Source: Actinomycetes bacterium (GTDB lineage: Bacteria; Actinomycetota; Acidimicrobiia; Acidimicrobiales; Palsa-688). From it: 14,362 bases of DNA. The translations under genes and the position numbers were made by a program. This document shows, in pieces, positions 1 to 7,195 of the stretch (position 1 is its first letter; each line of letters begins with the position of its first letter). The notes beneath the pieces were generated by a model. That model saw nothing but the letters and a program-made list of their open reading frames with translations, made no database searches and had not been told where the DNA came from. The stretch covers positions 1 to 14,362 of the forward strand of contig JAKAXN010000078.1 of NCBI GenBank assembly GCA_021816565.1. The letters are read 5' to 3'.

Positions 1-33
1 GCCGGTGGCGAGGGGCAGGCCCTCGAGGGATTC

Positions 34-261
34 GTGTCCAAGCGTCCCGTGACCATCGACCTGGCCCGGCTCAACGAAACCGAGGCCATAGAGGGCCAGA
101 TCGTCCGGCGCTACATAAACTCGATCTTGAACGCCAGGTCCGGCTTCCACGGCACCACGGTCACCATCCGGGCCGAGGACCTGCGGGCTCTCGGCCGCTT
201 CCTCGAGCGCGACGAGCTGTCGATGGAGAAGCGTCTGGTCGAGTTGGGCCTCCGCTACTAG
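34..261 (+). CDS. Small conserved-looking protein of unknown function (75 aa, possibly partial)
   Basis: I do not recognise this protein. It is short, charged and soluble-looking, with no signal peptide, membrane segment or cysteine motif. The middle has a beta-like stretch around GTTVTIRAEDL (residues 40-50), followed by a probable helix rich in Arg, Leu and Glu. The chosen start is GTG at 34, preceded by GAGGGA at 25-30. The frame is also open back to base 1, so the visible part may be the C-terminal end of a longer protein. The stop lies five bases before the stop of the convergent hydrolase gene. Codon use (G/C third positions) looks genuinely coding. The function is unknown, and the start is uncertain. 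Confidence 0.6.
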   Translation: MSKRPVTIDLARLNETEAIEGQIVRRYINSILNARSGFHGTTVTIRAEDLRALGRFLERDELSMEKRLVELGLRY

Positions 262-262
262 C

Positions 263-277
263 TCGGCTACCGGCCGA
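263..277. terminator. Weak hairpin at the convergent gene ends
   Basis: TCGGC (263-267) and GCCGA (273-277) can pair as a 5-bp stem around the loop TACCG. It sits exactly between two convergent genes, overlapping the end of the minus-strand gene. There is no U-tract on either strand, so its role as a bidirectional terminator is only a positional inference. Confidence 0.2.
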
Positions 278-986
278 AGGCGCCCAGCCACGCTTCCATG
301 GTCGGCGGCTTGTAGACCATGTTGATGTCCCTGACGACGGCCAGTGGGGCCCGCGGGGCCTCCGAGTAGCGGTGGCCCGGGCACACCACCGTGGAGCCGG
401 GCAGCGAGGCCAGCTTCTGGAGGCTGTGGTACATGGCGGAGGGGTCGCCACCGGGCAGGTCGGTACGCCCGCAGCCCTCCAGGAACAGGGTGTCCCCGGC
501 CACCAGCATCCCGTCGACCAGGAAGCACTGGCTTCCGGGGGTGTGGCCCGGCGTGTGGAGCAGCTCGACCTCCACCGCCCCCACCGCCACCCGGTCCCCG
601 CTGTGGTGGGCCACCACGTCGTCGGGATCCAGTCCGGTGACCCGGCAGATCAGCGCCGCCTCCTCCCGGTGGGCGTGGACCGGTACCGAGATCCGCTCGA
701 GGACCCGGGCCAGGCCCTCGATGGAGTAGCCCATCATCGAGCCTCCCACGTGGTCGGGATGGTGATGGGTGGCCAGGACCCCCACCACCTCCATCCCGTC
801 CGCCTGAGCCCGGTCCAGGATCTCGTCCACACCGTAGGCCGGGTCGACCACGACGGCCTGGCCGGTGGCCCGGTCGCCGATCAGGTAGGTGAAATTGACC
901 ATCTGCACCGCCAGCGGATCGCCGGTGGCGAAGTCCCGGCCGGACAGCAGCTGGCGGAAGTAGAGCCGGTCGGCGTCGTCGCTCAT
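267..986 (-). CDS. Metallo-beta-lactamase-fold hydrolase (glyoxalase II / persulfide dioxygenase-like)
   Basis: This 239-aa protein carries a full set of MBL-fold metal ligands. The HxHxDH motif is THHHPDH (H74, H76, D78, H79), followed by H148 in HTPGHTPG, D165 in VAGDTLF and H205 in CPGHRY. The stretch GCGRTDLPGGDPSAMYHSL (171-189) resembles the glyoxalase II / ETHE1 group. That group covers hydroxyacylglutathione hydrolases and persulfide dioxygenases, so the substrate is probably a thioester or persulfide of a low-molecular-weight thiol. No signal peptide is seen, so it is probably cytoplasmic. The start ATG at 984-986 is preceded on the minus strand by a weak purine-rich stretch. The gene is divergent from the pirin gene and convergent with the small gene at the left edge. 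Fold and metal site are secure; the exact substrate cannot be told from sequence. Confidence 0.88.
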   Translation of the reverse strand: MSDDADRLYFRQLLSGRDFATGDPLAVQMVNFTYLIGDRATGQAVVVDPAYGVDEILDRAQADGMEVVGVLATHHHPDHVGGSMMGYSIEGLARVLERISVPVHAHREEAALICRVTGLDPDDVVAHHSGDRVAVGAVEVELLHTPGHTPGSQCFLVDGMLVAGDTLFLEGCGRTDLPGGDPSAMYHSLQKLASLPGSTVVCPGHRYSEAPRAPLAVVRDINMVYKPPTMEAWLGAFGR

Positions 987-1035
987 CGCCCGCCGATCCT
1001 ACGGCCCCGGCCCCCCACCCGTCGCCCGGGAATGG

Positions 1036-1047
1036 TTGCGGCCGCAA
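1036..1047. promoter_or_regulatory. Perfect 12-bp palindrome in the divergent intergenic region
   Basis: TTGCGGCCGCAA is identical to its own reverse complement. It lies in the 115-bp region between the divergent hydrolase and pirin genes. Directly after it is TAAAGT (1048-1053), a fair TANNNT-type -10 box for the pirin gene, although no matching -35 is visible. A palindrome next to a -10 box in a divergent promoter region fits an operator, but GC-rich DNA makes chance palindromes common. Confidence 0.3.
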
Positions 1048-1101
1048 TAAAGTTGTAGAGGGGCGGGCCAACCCCCTGCCGGCCCGGACCTGGAGGATCG
1101 C

Positions 1102-2061
1102 ATGCCCGCCGTCACAGTCGAAGACGTCCTTTCCCTGCCCAAGATCGAGCCGGCCGCCCCTCCGGCCCGGGCCCGGCGGGTGCGCAGCCTCACCACCGCC
1201 CCGGCCGGCTTCGAGGGCGAGGGCTTCCCGGTCCGGCGGGCCTTCGCCGGTGTCCCGCTCGAGATGCTCGACCCGTTCATCCACATGGACCAGATGGGCG
1301 AGGTGGACTACGGCCCCGGCGAGCCACGGGGCACGTCATGGCACCCGCACCGGGGTTTCGAGACCGTCACCTACATGATCGACGGGGTGTTCGAGCACAA
1401 CGACTCCACCGGCGGCGGCGGGGTCATCACCAACGGCGACACCCAGTGGATGACAGCCGGCGGTGGAATCCTGCACATCGAGCGGCCGCCGGAGCAGCTG
1501 GTCGTGAGCGGTGGCCTGTTCCACGGAATCCAGCTGTGGGTAAACCTGCCGGCTGCCCAGAAGATGGTCGATCCGCGCTACCAGGATCTGGGCCGGGACC
1601 GGGTCACGCTCCTCTCCTCCCCCGACGGCGGCGCACTGGTCCGGGTCATCGCCGGGGCGGTGGGCGGCCAGCAGGGGCCGGGGGCCACCCACACCCCCAT
1701 AACCATGATCCACGCCACCGTCGCCCCGGGGGGCCGGCTGGATCTGCCCTGGGACCCGTCGTTCAACGCCCTGGTCTACGCCCTGTCCGGACGGGGATCG
1801 GTGGGCTCGGAGGGGGTCGCCTTCGGAGGCGGTCAGCTGGCCGTGCTCGGCGAAGGGGAGACGGTGGTGGTGGAGGCGGACCGCTCCCAGGACAGCCACA
1901 CCCCGGCCCTGGAGATCCTGATCCTGGGCGGCCGGCCCATCCGGGAGCCGGTGGCCCACTACGGCCCGTTCGTGATGAACACCAGGGCGGAGCTGGCCCA
2001 GGCCTTCGAGGACTTCCAGAAGGGCCGGATGGGTACAATCCCGGCCACGACGGAGCGCTGA
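1102..2061 (+). CDS. Pirin-family bicupin protein
   Basis: This is a 319-aa protein with the classical pirin layout. The N-terminal cupin holds HPHRGFETVTYM (81-92), then GDTQWMTAGGGILHIERP (112-129). The iron ligands known from human pirin and bacterial YhhW correspond here to H81, H83, H125 and E127, all present. A second, degenerate cupin follows, with NALVYALSGRG and, near the C-terminus, the family-typical HYGPFVMNT segment. Pirins are cytoplasmic non-haem iron proteins; some have quercetinase activity and others act as redox sensors or enzyme modulators, so the role here is open. GGAGG at 1092-1096, five bases before the ATG, supports the start. The regulator gene follows 48 bases later on the same strand with no clear terminator between them. 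Confidence 0.92.
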   Translation: MPAVTVEDVLSLPKIEPAAPPARARRVRSLTTAPAGFEGEGFPVRRAFAGVPLEMLDPFIHMDQMGEVDYGPGEPRGTSWHPHRGFETVTYMIDGVFEHNDSTGGGGVITNGDTQWMTAGGGILHIERPPEQLVVSGGLFHGIQLWVNLPAAQKMVDPRYQDLGRDRVTLLSSPDGGALVRVIAGAVGGQQGPGATHTPITMIHATVAPGGRLDLPWDPSFNALVYALSGRGSVGSEGVAFGGGQLAVLGEGETVVVEADRSQDSHTPALEILILGGRPIREPVAHYGPFVMNTRAELAQAFEDFQKGRMGTIPATTER

Positions 2062-2109
2062 TCGGGGGGCGGGGTCGACTTGGGGCCCGGTAGTGGGCAG
2101 ACTGGCGCC

Positions 2110-2847
2110 ATGGCCCCGTCCGCCGATCCGGCCAGGGAGCCGTCGCTCAGCCTCTCTGATCTCGTCGAGCGCAGCGGCGTCCCGGCCAGCACCATCCACT
2201 ACTACCGGCGTACCGGTCAGATCCCCGCTCCGGTACGCCAGTCCGGCAACCGGTTCGTCTACGACCAGACCCACGTGGACGCGCTGGTGCGCATCCGGGC
2301 CCAGTCCGGGGCGGAGCACCCGGCCGTGCGGGCCCGGATTGTCGGCGCCGCCCTCGAGGCCTTCAAGACCCGCAGCTACGCCGAGGTGTCGGTCAGCGAC
2401 ATCGCCGAGGCGTCGCAGATGGCCAAAGGCAGCGTGTACCGCTACTTCGACTCGAAGGAGGCGCTGCTCACGGCCGCCATCGAGGCGCTGCTCGACGAGG
2501 CCACGGAGAAGTTCCACTGCGCCCTCGACCCGCTCGGGGGCGCCGAGGGACTGCGCGACGACCCCGGCAAGGTCGCCATGGTGCTCGGCTACGTGGTGGC
2601 CGACGTGCTGCCCATCCTCCTGGAGCTGGGCGCCCGGGCGGCCAAGGGACACGAACCGAGTGCCGACCTGGCCCGCAACGTGCTTCGCACGCTGGCCCGC
2701 ACCGCCGGCACGCCCTTCCTCGAAGGTACCGGCGCGCCGGACGATGAGACGGCCACGCAGGAGGGCCTGCGGGTGATCGAGGCGGCCTTCGCCACGGTCA
2801 TGTCATGGGCCGTGGGCCCCGACTGGCCTCCCGATTACCACCAGTAA
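2110..2847 (+). CDS. Transcriptional regulator with tandem MerR-type and TetR-type DNA-binding domains
   Basis: The 245-aa protein has two different DNA-binding modules. Residues ~12-63 look like a MerR winged helix-turn-helix: SLSDLVERSGVPASTIHYYR, then GNRFVYDQTHVDAL, which matches the MerR pattern of recognition helix plus R-x-Y wing. Residues ~74-121 look like a TetR/AcrR N-terminal domain: RARIVGAALEAF, then VSDIAEASQMAKGSVYRYF and DSKEALL. The rest (~122-245) is helical and fits a TetR ligand-binding and dimerisation domain. The ATG at 2110 is chosen. An in-frame TTG at 2080 would add ten Gly/Ser-rich residues with no domain support. The ribosome site is weak. The gene lies directly upstream of the hopanoid operon (gap about 80 bases) on the same strand, so it is a candidate local regulator. 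The ligand and target are unknown. Domain calls rest on motif reading. Confidence 0.85.
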   Translation: MAPSADPAREPSLSLSDLVERSGVPASTIHYYRRTGQIPAPVRQSGNRFVYDQTHVDALVRIRAQSGAEHPAVRARIVGAALEAFKTRSYAEVSVSDIAEASQMAKGSVYRYFDSKEALLTAAIEALLDEATEKFHCALDPLGGAEGLRDDPGKVAMVLGYVVADVLPILLELGARAAKGHEPSADLARNVLRTLARTAGTPFLEGTGAPDDETATQEGLRVIEAAFATVMSWAVGPDWPPDYHQ

Positions 2848-2891
2848 CAGCCCGCCTTCAGACTTTCTGGGTCTCGAGAGCCTACGCCCGC

Positions 2892-2908
2892 GGTGCTTGA
2901 CAGGCACC
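2892..2908. promoter_or_regulatory. Inverted repeat enclosing a consensus -35 box (candidate operator)
   Basis: GGTGC-TTGACAG-GCACC has perfect 5-bp arms around a 7-base centre, and that centre contains the consensus -35 hexamer TTGACA (2897-2902). A dimeric repressor or MerR-type activator bound here would directly affect RNA polymerase. The neighbouring MerR-TetR regulator is the obvious candidate, but this is inference from position. Confidence 0.4.
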
Positions 2909-2926
2909 CTGCGCGGCGCGTACAGA
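2897..2926 (+). promoter_or_regulatory. hpnC: Candidate promoter of the hopanoid operon
   Basis: A perfect TTGACA (2897-2902) is followed after 18 bases by TACAGA (2921-2926), a moderate -10 match. Transcription would begin near 2933, and no other convincing promoter is visible before hpnC. If it is real, the GTG at 2893 cannot be the hpnC start, and the ATG at 2926 would also lie upstream of the transcript. Translation would then start at about TTG 2944 on a very short leader. Confidence 0.45.
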
Positions 2927-3825
2927 TGGTGACCACGCGGTCATTGTCTTACACCTCCAGCATTGCGGGCCCGCCCCCCGGCCTGCCCAGCGACTCAGAG
3001 ATTCTCGGCCGGGCCGCCGGCGAGAACTTCACGGTCGCGTCGCTGGTTCTACCCAGCCGCAGCCGGAACCATCTCCTGGCCTTCTACGGCTACGCCCGCC
3101 TGGTCGACCAGATCGGCGACGCCTACCAGGGGGACCGCCGGGCGGCGCTGGACTGGCTGCAGGCCGAGACCGCGGCCGCGCTCGAGGACCCGGCCGGCCG
3201 CCACGGCCTGGTGGCTGGGGCGGCCCGAGCCGTCCGGGCCCTCGGGAGCAGCCCGGATCCCCTCTTCGACCTCATCGAGGCCAACCGGCGGGACCAGGAC
3301 GTGGCGTCGTACGCCACCTTCGACGAGCTGCGGGAGTACTGCCGGTTGTCCGCCGACCCGGTGGGACGGCTGGTCCTGGCCGCCTTCGGTTTCTCCGACA
3401 CCAGGCGGACGGAGCTGTCCGATGCCATCTGCACCGGGCTGCAGCTGGTCGAGCACTGGCAGGACGTGCGCGAGGACGCCCTGGCCGGCCGGGTGTACCT
3501 GCCCGACGTGGACCTCCGCCGCTTCGGCGTGGAGCCGGGCGAGCTGGCCGGCACCGGGCCGGCTTCGCCGGCCCTGCGGGCCCTCATGGCATTCGAAGTG
3601 GCCCGGGCCAGGGACTGGCTGGACCGGGGCCGGCCCCTGCTGTCCGCCCTGCCCGGGCGCTGCCGGGTGGCCGTCGCCGGTTTCTGGGCCGGTGGCCACG
3701 CCGCCCTCGACACCATCGCCGGGCGGGACTTCGACGTGCTGCGCCCAGCGGGGCACCCCAGGCCGTCCCGGGTGGCCCGCCGGGTGACGACGGTGCTGCT
3801 GACGGCCCTGGCTGGGAAGGTCTAG
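2926..3825 (+). CDS. hpnC: HpnC, hydroxysqualene synthase (squalene/phytoene synthase family)
   Basis: HpnC converts presqualene diphosphate to hydroxysqualene, the second step of the HpnC/D/E route to squalene. The protein is about 299 aa. Motifs are GENFTVASLVLP near residues 32-43, a first Asp-rich motif LVDQIGD (D61, D65) and a second, WQDVREDALAGRVYLP (D180, D184). The WQD...GRVYLP form is typical of HpnC rather than HpnD. The usual second Asp of the first motif is Gln here. The start is unresolved: GTG 2893, ATG 2926 and TTG 2944 are in frame. No good ribosome site precedes any of them, and family members usually have only 15-25 residues before ENF. ATG 2926 is taken provisionally. It is the first gene of the operon, and hpnD begins three bases after its stop. 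Confidence 0.9.
   Translation: MVTTRSLSYTSSIAGPPPGLPSDSEILGRAAGENFTVASLVLPSRSRNHLLAFYGYARLVDQIGDAYQGDRRAALDWLQAETAAALEDPAGRHGLVAGAARAVRALGSSPDPLFDLIEANRRDQDVASYATFDELREYCRLSADPVGRLVLAAFGFSDTRRTELSDAICTGLQLVEHWQDVREDALAGRVYLPDVDLRRFGVEPGELAGTGPASPALRALMAFEVARARDWLDRGRPLLSALPGRCRVAVAGFWAGGHAALDTIAGRDFDVLRPAGHPRPSRVARRVTTVLLTALAGKV
2930..2943. promoter_or_regulatory. Second inverted repeat at the presumed transcription start
   Basis: TGACC-ACGC-GGTCA is a perfect 5-bp inverted repeat with a 4-base centre. It lies just after the candidate -10 box, at about the expected +1. It could be a second operator half of the hpnC promoter. It overlaps the N-terminal codons if translation begins at ATG 2926. 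Confidence 0.35.
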
Positions 3826-3828
3826 GGC

Positions 3829-4680
3829 GTGGATCTGGACCAGGCGTATGCCCGCTGCGAGGAGATCACCGCCGCGGAGGCCCGAAATTTCTCCTACGGG
3901 ATAAAGCTGCTGCCGGCGCCGAAGCGTCGGGCCATGTCCGCCCTCTACGCCCTGGCCCGGCGCATCGACGACATCGGCGACGGCGACGCCCCGGCCGGCG
4001 AGAAGCTCGATGCCCTGGCCGGCGTCCACAAGGACGTCGACGGGCTGCGCAGCGGCCAGGCCGATCCGGCCGACCCGGTCCTCACCGCCATGGCCGACGT
4101 GTGCCGGCGCTACCCGCTGCCCCTCTCGGCCGTCCACGAGCTCGTCGAGGGCTGCGAGATGGACGTCGCCGGCACCCGCTACGAGACCTTCGACGACCTG
4201 GTCGGCTACTGCCGGCGGGTGGCGGGGACGGTGGGCCGGCTGAGCCTGGCCGTCTACGGCAGCTCGGACCCCGTCCGGGCGGAGCCGCTGGCCGACGACC
4301 TGGGCGTCGCCCTGCAGATCACCAACATCCTGCGCGACATCGTGGAGGACCAGCGGGAGATGGGTCGGGTGTACCTACCCGGGGCTGACCTGGACCGCTT
4401 CGGGCTGGGTCGCAACCTCGAGGGCAGCCGCGAGGACCTGGTGGCCCTGGTCGCCTTCGAGTCCGGTAGGGCCGAGGAGTGGTACCAGCGGGGCCTGACC
4501 CTCCTGCCGCTGCTCGACCGGCGGTCGCGGGCGTGCACAGCGGCCATGGCCGGTATCTACCGGCGCCTGCTCACCACCATCCGCCGGGATCCCGCCGCGG
4601 TGCTGACCCGGCGGGTGTCGCTGCCGGCTTGGCAGAAGACCGTCGTGGCATTGCGGGCCCTGACCGTGGGGGACGCATGA
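3829..4680 (+). CDS. hpnD: HpnD, presqualene diphosphate synthase
   Basis: HpnD condenses two farnesyl diphosphates into presqualene diphosphate, the first committed step to squalene. This 283-aa protein has the two Asp-rich metal-binding motifs of squalene/phytoene synthases: RRIDDIGD (D47, D48, D51) and LRDIVEDQREMGRVYLP (D170, D174), plus YCRRVAGTVG around 127-136. The LRDIVED...GRVYLP form is typical of HpnD and phytoene synthases and differs from the neighbouring HpnC paralogue. No signal peptide is present; it probably acts at the membrane surface. The GTG at 3829 has GGAAGG at 3815-3820, eight bases upstream, and sits three bases after the hpnC stop. The gene end overlaps hpnE as ATGA, suggesting coupled translation. 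Confidence 0.95.
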   Translation: MDLDQAYARCEEITAAEARNFSYGIKLLPAPKRRAMSALYALARRIDDIGDGDAPAGEKLDALAGVHKDVDGLRSGQADPADPVLTAMADVCRRYPLPLSAVHELVEGCEMDVAGTRYETFDDLVGYCRRVAGTVGRLSLAVYGSSDPVRAEPLADDLGVALQITNILRDIVEDQREMGRVYLPGADLDRFGLGRNLEGSREDLVALVAFESGRAEEWYQRGLTLLPLLDRRSRACTAAMAGIYRRLLTTIRRDPAAVLTRRVSLPAWQKTVVALRALTVGDA

Positions 4681-6155
4681 GCGCCGCCCCGCTGGCCGGC
4701 TGTCACGTGGCCGTGGTGGGAGCCGGCCTGGCCGGGATCTCGGCTGCCCTCGAATGCGCCGACCTCGGAGCCCGGGTGACGCTCCTCGAGCGGCGCCGCC
4801 GCCTGGGCGGTCTGACCTGGTCGTTCGATCACAACGGCCTGAGCGTCGACAACGGCCAGCACGTCTACCTGGCCTGCTGCGACGCCTACCTGGGCTTCCT
4901 CGAGCGCATCGGCTCGGGCGGCGACGTTGAGCCGCCCCGGCCCCTCGACATAGCCGTGGTGGCGCCCGGTGCCGGTCCCGGCGCGGCTCCCGTCGTCGGA
5001 CGGCTGCGCCGGCGCGACCTGCCGGTGCCGTTGCACCTGGCCGGATCGCTCCTGACCTATCCCCACATCTCGACCGGGGACCGGCTGATGCTGGGCCGGG
5101 CCCTGCTGGGCCTGGCCCGCCTGGACCTCGACGACCCCCGGCTGGACCGGGTCAGCTTCGGTGATTGGCTGGTCGCCCGAGGGCAGTCCCCCCGGGCGGT
5201 GGCCGCCGTCTGGGACCTCATCACCGTCCCCACCGTCAACCTACCGGCCTCGGAGGCGTCGCTGGCCACGGCGGCCATGGTGTTCAAGACCGGCCTGCTC
5301 AGCTCGCCGTCGGCCGCCGACATCGGCTGGAGCCGGGTTCCGCTCGGCCGCCTGCACGGCGAGCGGTCGGCCGACGCCCTGGACCGGGCCGGGGTGGAGG
5401 TCAGAAGATCCGTCCGGGCCCGGGCCATCCGCCCCGTCGACGGGCCCTCCGGAGGCGGGGCCCCGGCCCGGTGGGAGGTGTGCCTGGAGGACGGCACGGT
5501 GTCCGCCGACTCGGTGGTGTGCGCCCTTCCCCACGAGGAGGCCGCGGAGGTGCTGCCCGCCGGCGTGGTCGCCGGCCAGGAGCGCTGGCCGCAGCTCGGG
5601 TCGTCGGGGATTGTCGACGTGCACCTGGTCTACGACCGGCCGGTCATGGACCGGGACCTGCTCGCCGGCCACCGCTCCCCCGTGCAGTGGGTGTTCGACC
5701 GGAGCGAGTCGTCCGGTTTGAGATCGCCGGGGCAGGGAAACTCTGTAGGTGGCCGCCAGTACCTGGCTGTATCCCTGTCGGCCGCCGATGACCTGCTCGG
5801 CCGGCGCCCCGAGGACCTCGTGGCGTCCACCGCTCAGGAAATCGAGCGTCTGCTACCGGCCGCCCGGGAGGCCCGCCTCGTTGATTCGCTGGTCACCAAG
5901 GAGCGCCGGGCCACCTTCCGGGCGGCGCCGGGCAGCAACGCGATCCGGCCTTCCAGCCGTAGCGAGCTGAGCGGTCTGGCGTTGGCCGGGGCGTGGACCT
6001 CCACCGGGTGGCCGGCGACCATGGAAGGCGCCGTCCGCAGCGGCTGGGCCGCGGCCCGGTCGCTGGCCGGGATCTCCGGCACCAACCGGCCGGCCCCCGA
6101 CGGGGAAGGCCCCCGATTACGAAAATCACCCCGCATATCCCAGGAGGTGGCGTGA
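4677..6155 (+). CDS. hpnE: HpnE, squalene-associated FAD-dependent reductase
   Basis: HpnE reduces hydroxysqualene to squalene, completing the HpnC/D/E route. The 492-aa protein begins with a Rossmann FAD motif, VAVVGAGLAG (11-20, GxGxxG), and E38 for the ribose, followed by RRLGGLTWSF and DNGQHVYLACC. Near the C-terminus, LAGAWTSTGWPATMEGAVRSG (about 433-455) is the flavin-binding signature of this amine-oxidase/phytoene-desaturase-like family. The ATG overlaps the hpnD stop as ATGA, with GGGGGA at 4668-4673. The reading frame is open further upstream, but the Rossmann strand right after this ATG shows it is the correct start. The last ~25 residues are a polar tail outside the conserved domain. 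The end overlaps the next gene as GTGA. Confidence 0.94.
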   Translation: MSAAPLAGCHVAVVGAGLAGISAALECADLGARVTLLERRRRLGGLTWSFDHNGLSVDNGQHVYLACCDAYLGFLERIGSGGDVEPPRPLDIAVVAPGAGPGAAPVVGRLRRRDLPVPLHLAGSLLTYPHISTGDRLMLGRALLGLARLDLDDPRLDRVSFGDWLVARGQSPRAVAAVWDLITVPTVNLPASEASLATAAMVFKTGLLSSPSAADIGWSRVPLGRLHGERSADALDRAGVEVRRSVRARAIRPVDGPSGGGAPARWEVCLEDGTVSADSVVCALPHEEAAEVLPAGVVAGQERWPQLGSSGIVDVHLVYDRPVMDRDLLAGHRSPVQWVFDRSESSGLRSPGQGNSVGGRQYLAVSLSAADDLLGRRPEDLVASTAQEIERLLPAAREARLVDSLVTKERRATFRAAPGSNAIRPSSRSELSGLALAGAWTSTGWPATMEGAVRSGWAAARSLAGISGTNRPAPDGEGPRLRKSPRISQEVA

Positions 6156-7195
6156 CCCCGACCATCGGTGTCTCCGACGTACTGGCCCGGTCGCGCCGGG
6201 CCATCCATCCCGCTCTGACCGCGGCCATCGACCGGCTGGCGCCGGAGATACGTCAGATCGCCGCGTACCACATGGGATGGACCGACAGCGACGGCAACCC
6301 GGTCGAGGCGCCCGGCGGGAAGGGGGTGCGCCCCACCCTGGCCATCCTCGGGGCCGAGGCGGCCTGGGCCGACCCGGAGGTGGGTGTCCCCGGCGGGGTG
6401 GCGGTGGAGCTGGTCCACAACTTCTCGCTGATCCACGACGACATCATCGACACCGACACCGAGCGTCACCACCGGCCCACCGTGTGGTCGGCCTACGGGG
6501 TCGGCCCGGCCATCGTGGCGGGTGACGCCCTTCAGGTGCTGGCCCACCAGGTGCTGCTGGAGAGCAACCCGGCGACCGGCCCGGCGGCGTCGGCGGACCT
6601 GGCCGACGCCACCGCAGCCATGATCGCCGGCCAGGCCGACGACATCGCCTTCGAGAAGCGCCGCAGCGTGAGCGTGGAGCAGTGCACCGCCATGTGCGCG
6701 GCCAAGACCGGGGCGCTGCTCGGGTCGGCCGCCTGCATCGGCGCCATCCTGGCCGGGGCCCCGGAGGCCACGGTCGGGGCGCTGCGCGACTACGGCCGGC
6801 ACCTGGGCCTGGCCTTCCAGGCCATCGACGACCTGCTCGGGATCTGGGGTGACCCCGAACGGACCGGTAAGCCGGCCGGCGGGGACCTGCGTCAGCGCAA
6901 GAAGTCCATGCCGGTGGTGTCGGCCCTGGCCGCCGGCGGGGCCGAGGCCGACGAGCTGAGGGAGCTGATCCTCGGTCCGGAGGGCTCGACCGAGCCGCTG
7001 GCCCCCCTCGAGACCGACGCCGTGGAGCGGGCCCGCTACCTCGTGGAGGCCTGCGGCGGGCGGGAGTGGACCACCGTGCGGGCCAAGGCCAACCTCGACG
7101 CCGCCCTCGGGGCCCTCGAGCGGGTGCGGCTGTCGGCCATCCCCCACCGGGACCTGGCCGACCTGGCCGTCTACGTGGTGGAGCGGGAGTCTTGA
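6152..7195 (+). CDS. Polyprenyl diphosphate synthase (probable farnesyl/geranylgeranyl diphosphate synthase)
   Basis: This 347-aa trans-prenyltransferase builds the prenyl diphosphate used by the operon. The first Asp-rich motif is IHDDIIDTD (D96, D97, D100) and the second is AIDDLLGIWGD (D226, D227), with GGDLRQRKKS following. Phe is present five residues before the first Asp motif (F91). In the family, an aromatic residue there limits the chain to about C15-C20, so farnesyl or geranylgeranyl diphosphate is more likely than a long quinone side chain. Squalene synthesis needs farnesyl diphosphate, which suits the position between hpnE and shc. The GTG at 6152 has AGGAGG at 6142-6147 and overlaps the hpnE stop as GTGA. 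The end overlaps shc as TTGA. The exact chain length is inferred. Confidence 0.92.
   Translation: MTPTIGVSDVLARSRRAIHPALTAAIDRLAPEIRQIAAYHMGWTDSDGNPVEAPGGKGVRPTLAILGAEAAWADPEVGVPGGVAVELVHNFSLIHDDIIDTDTERHHRPTVWSAYGVGPAIVAGDALQVLAHQVLLESNPATGPAASADLADATAAMIAGQADDIAFEKRRSVSVEQCTAMCAAKTGALLGSAACIGAILAGAPEATVGALRDYGRHLGLAFQAIDDLLGIWGDPERTGKPAGGDLRQRKKSMPVVSALAAGGAEADELRELILGPEGSTEPLAPLETDAVERARYLVEACGGREWTTVRAKANLDAALGALERVRLSAIPHRDLADLAVYVVERES

Noticed and set aside
2080..2112. Upstream TTG start for the MerR-TetR regulator
   Set aside because: It adds ten Gly/Ser-type residues of non-coding appearance; the MerR domain begins well after the ATG at 2110.
1336..2652. 438-codon minus-strand frame opposite the pirin and regulator genes
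   Set aside because: Spans two well-supported plus-strand genes and has no domain signal.
2870..2882. TCTCGAGA palindrome near the regulator gene end as terminator or operator
   Set aside because: Only 8 bp with no loop and no U-tract; weaker than the two repeats at 2892-2943.
3049..4137. 362-codon minus-strand frame opposite hpnC/hpnD
   Set aside because: Covers two plus-strand genes with intact Asp-rich motifs; no domain of its own.
5834..7147. Long minus-strand frame opposite the prenyl synthase
   Set aside because: Low-complexity antisense shadow; the plus strand holds both Asp-rich motifs.
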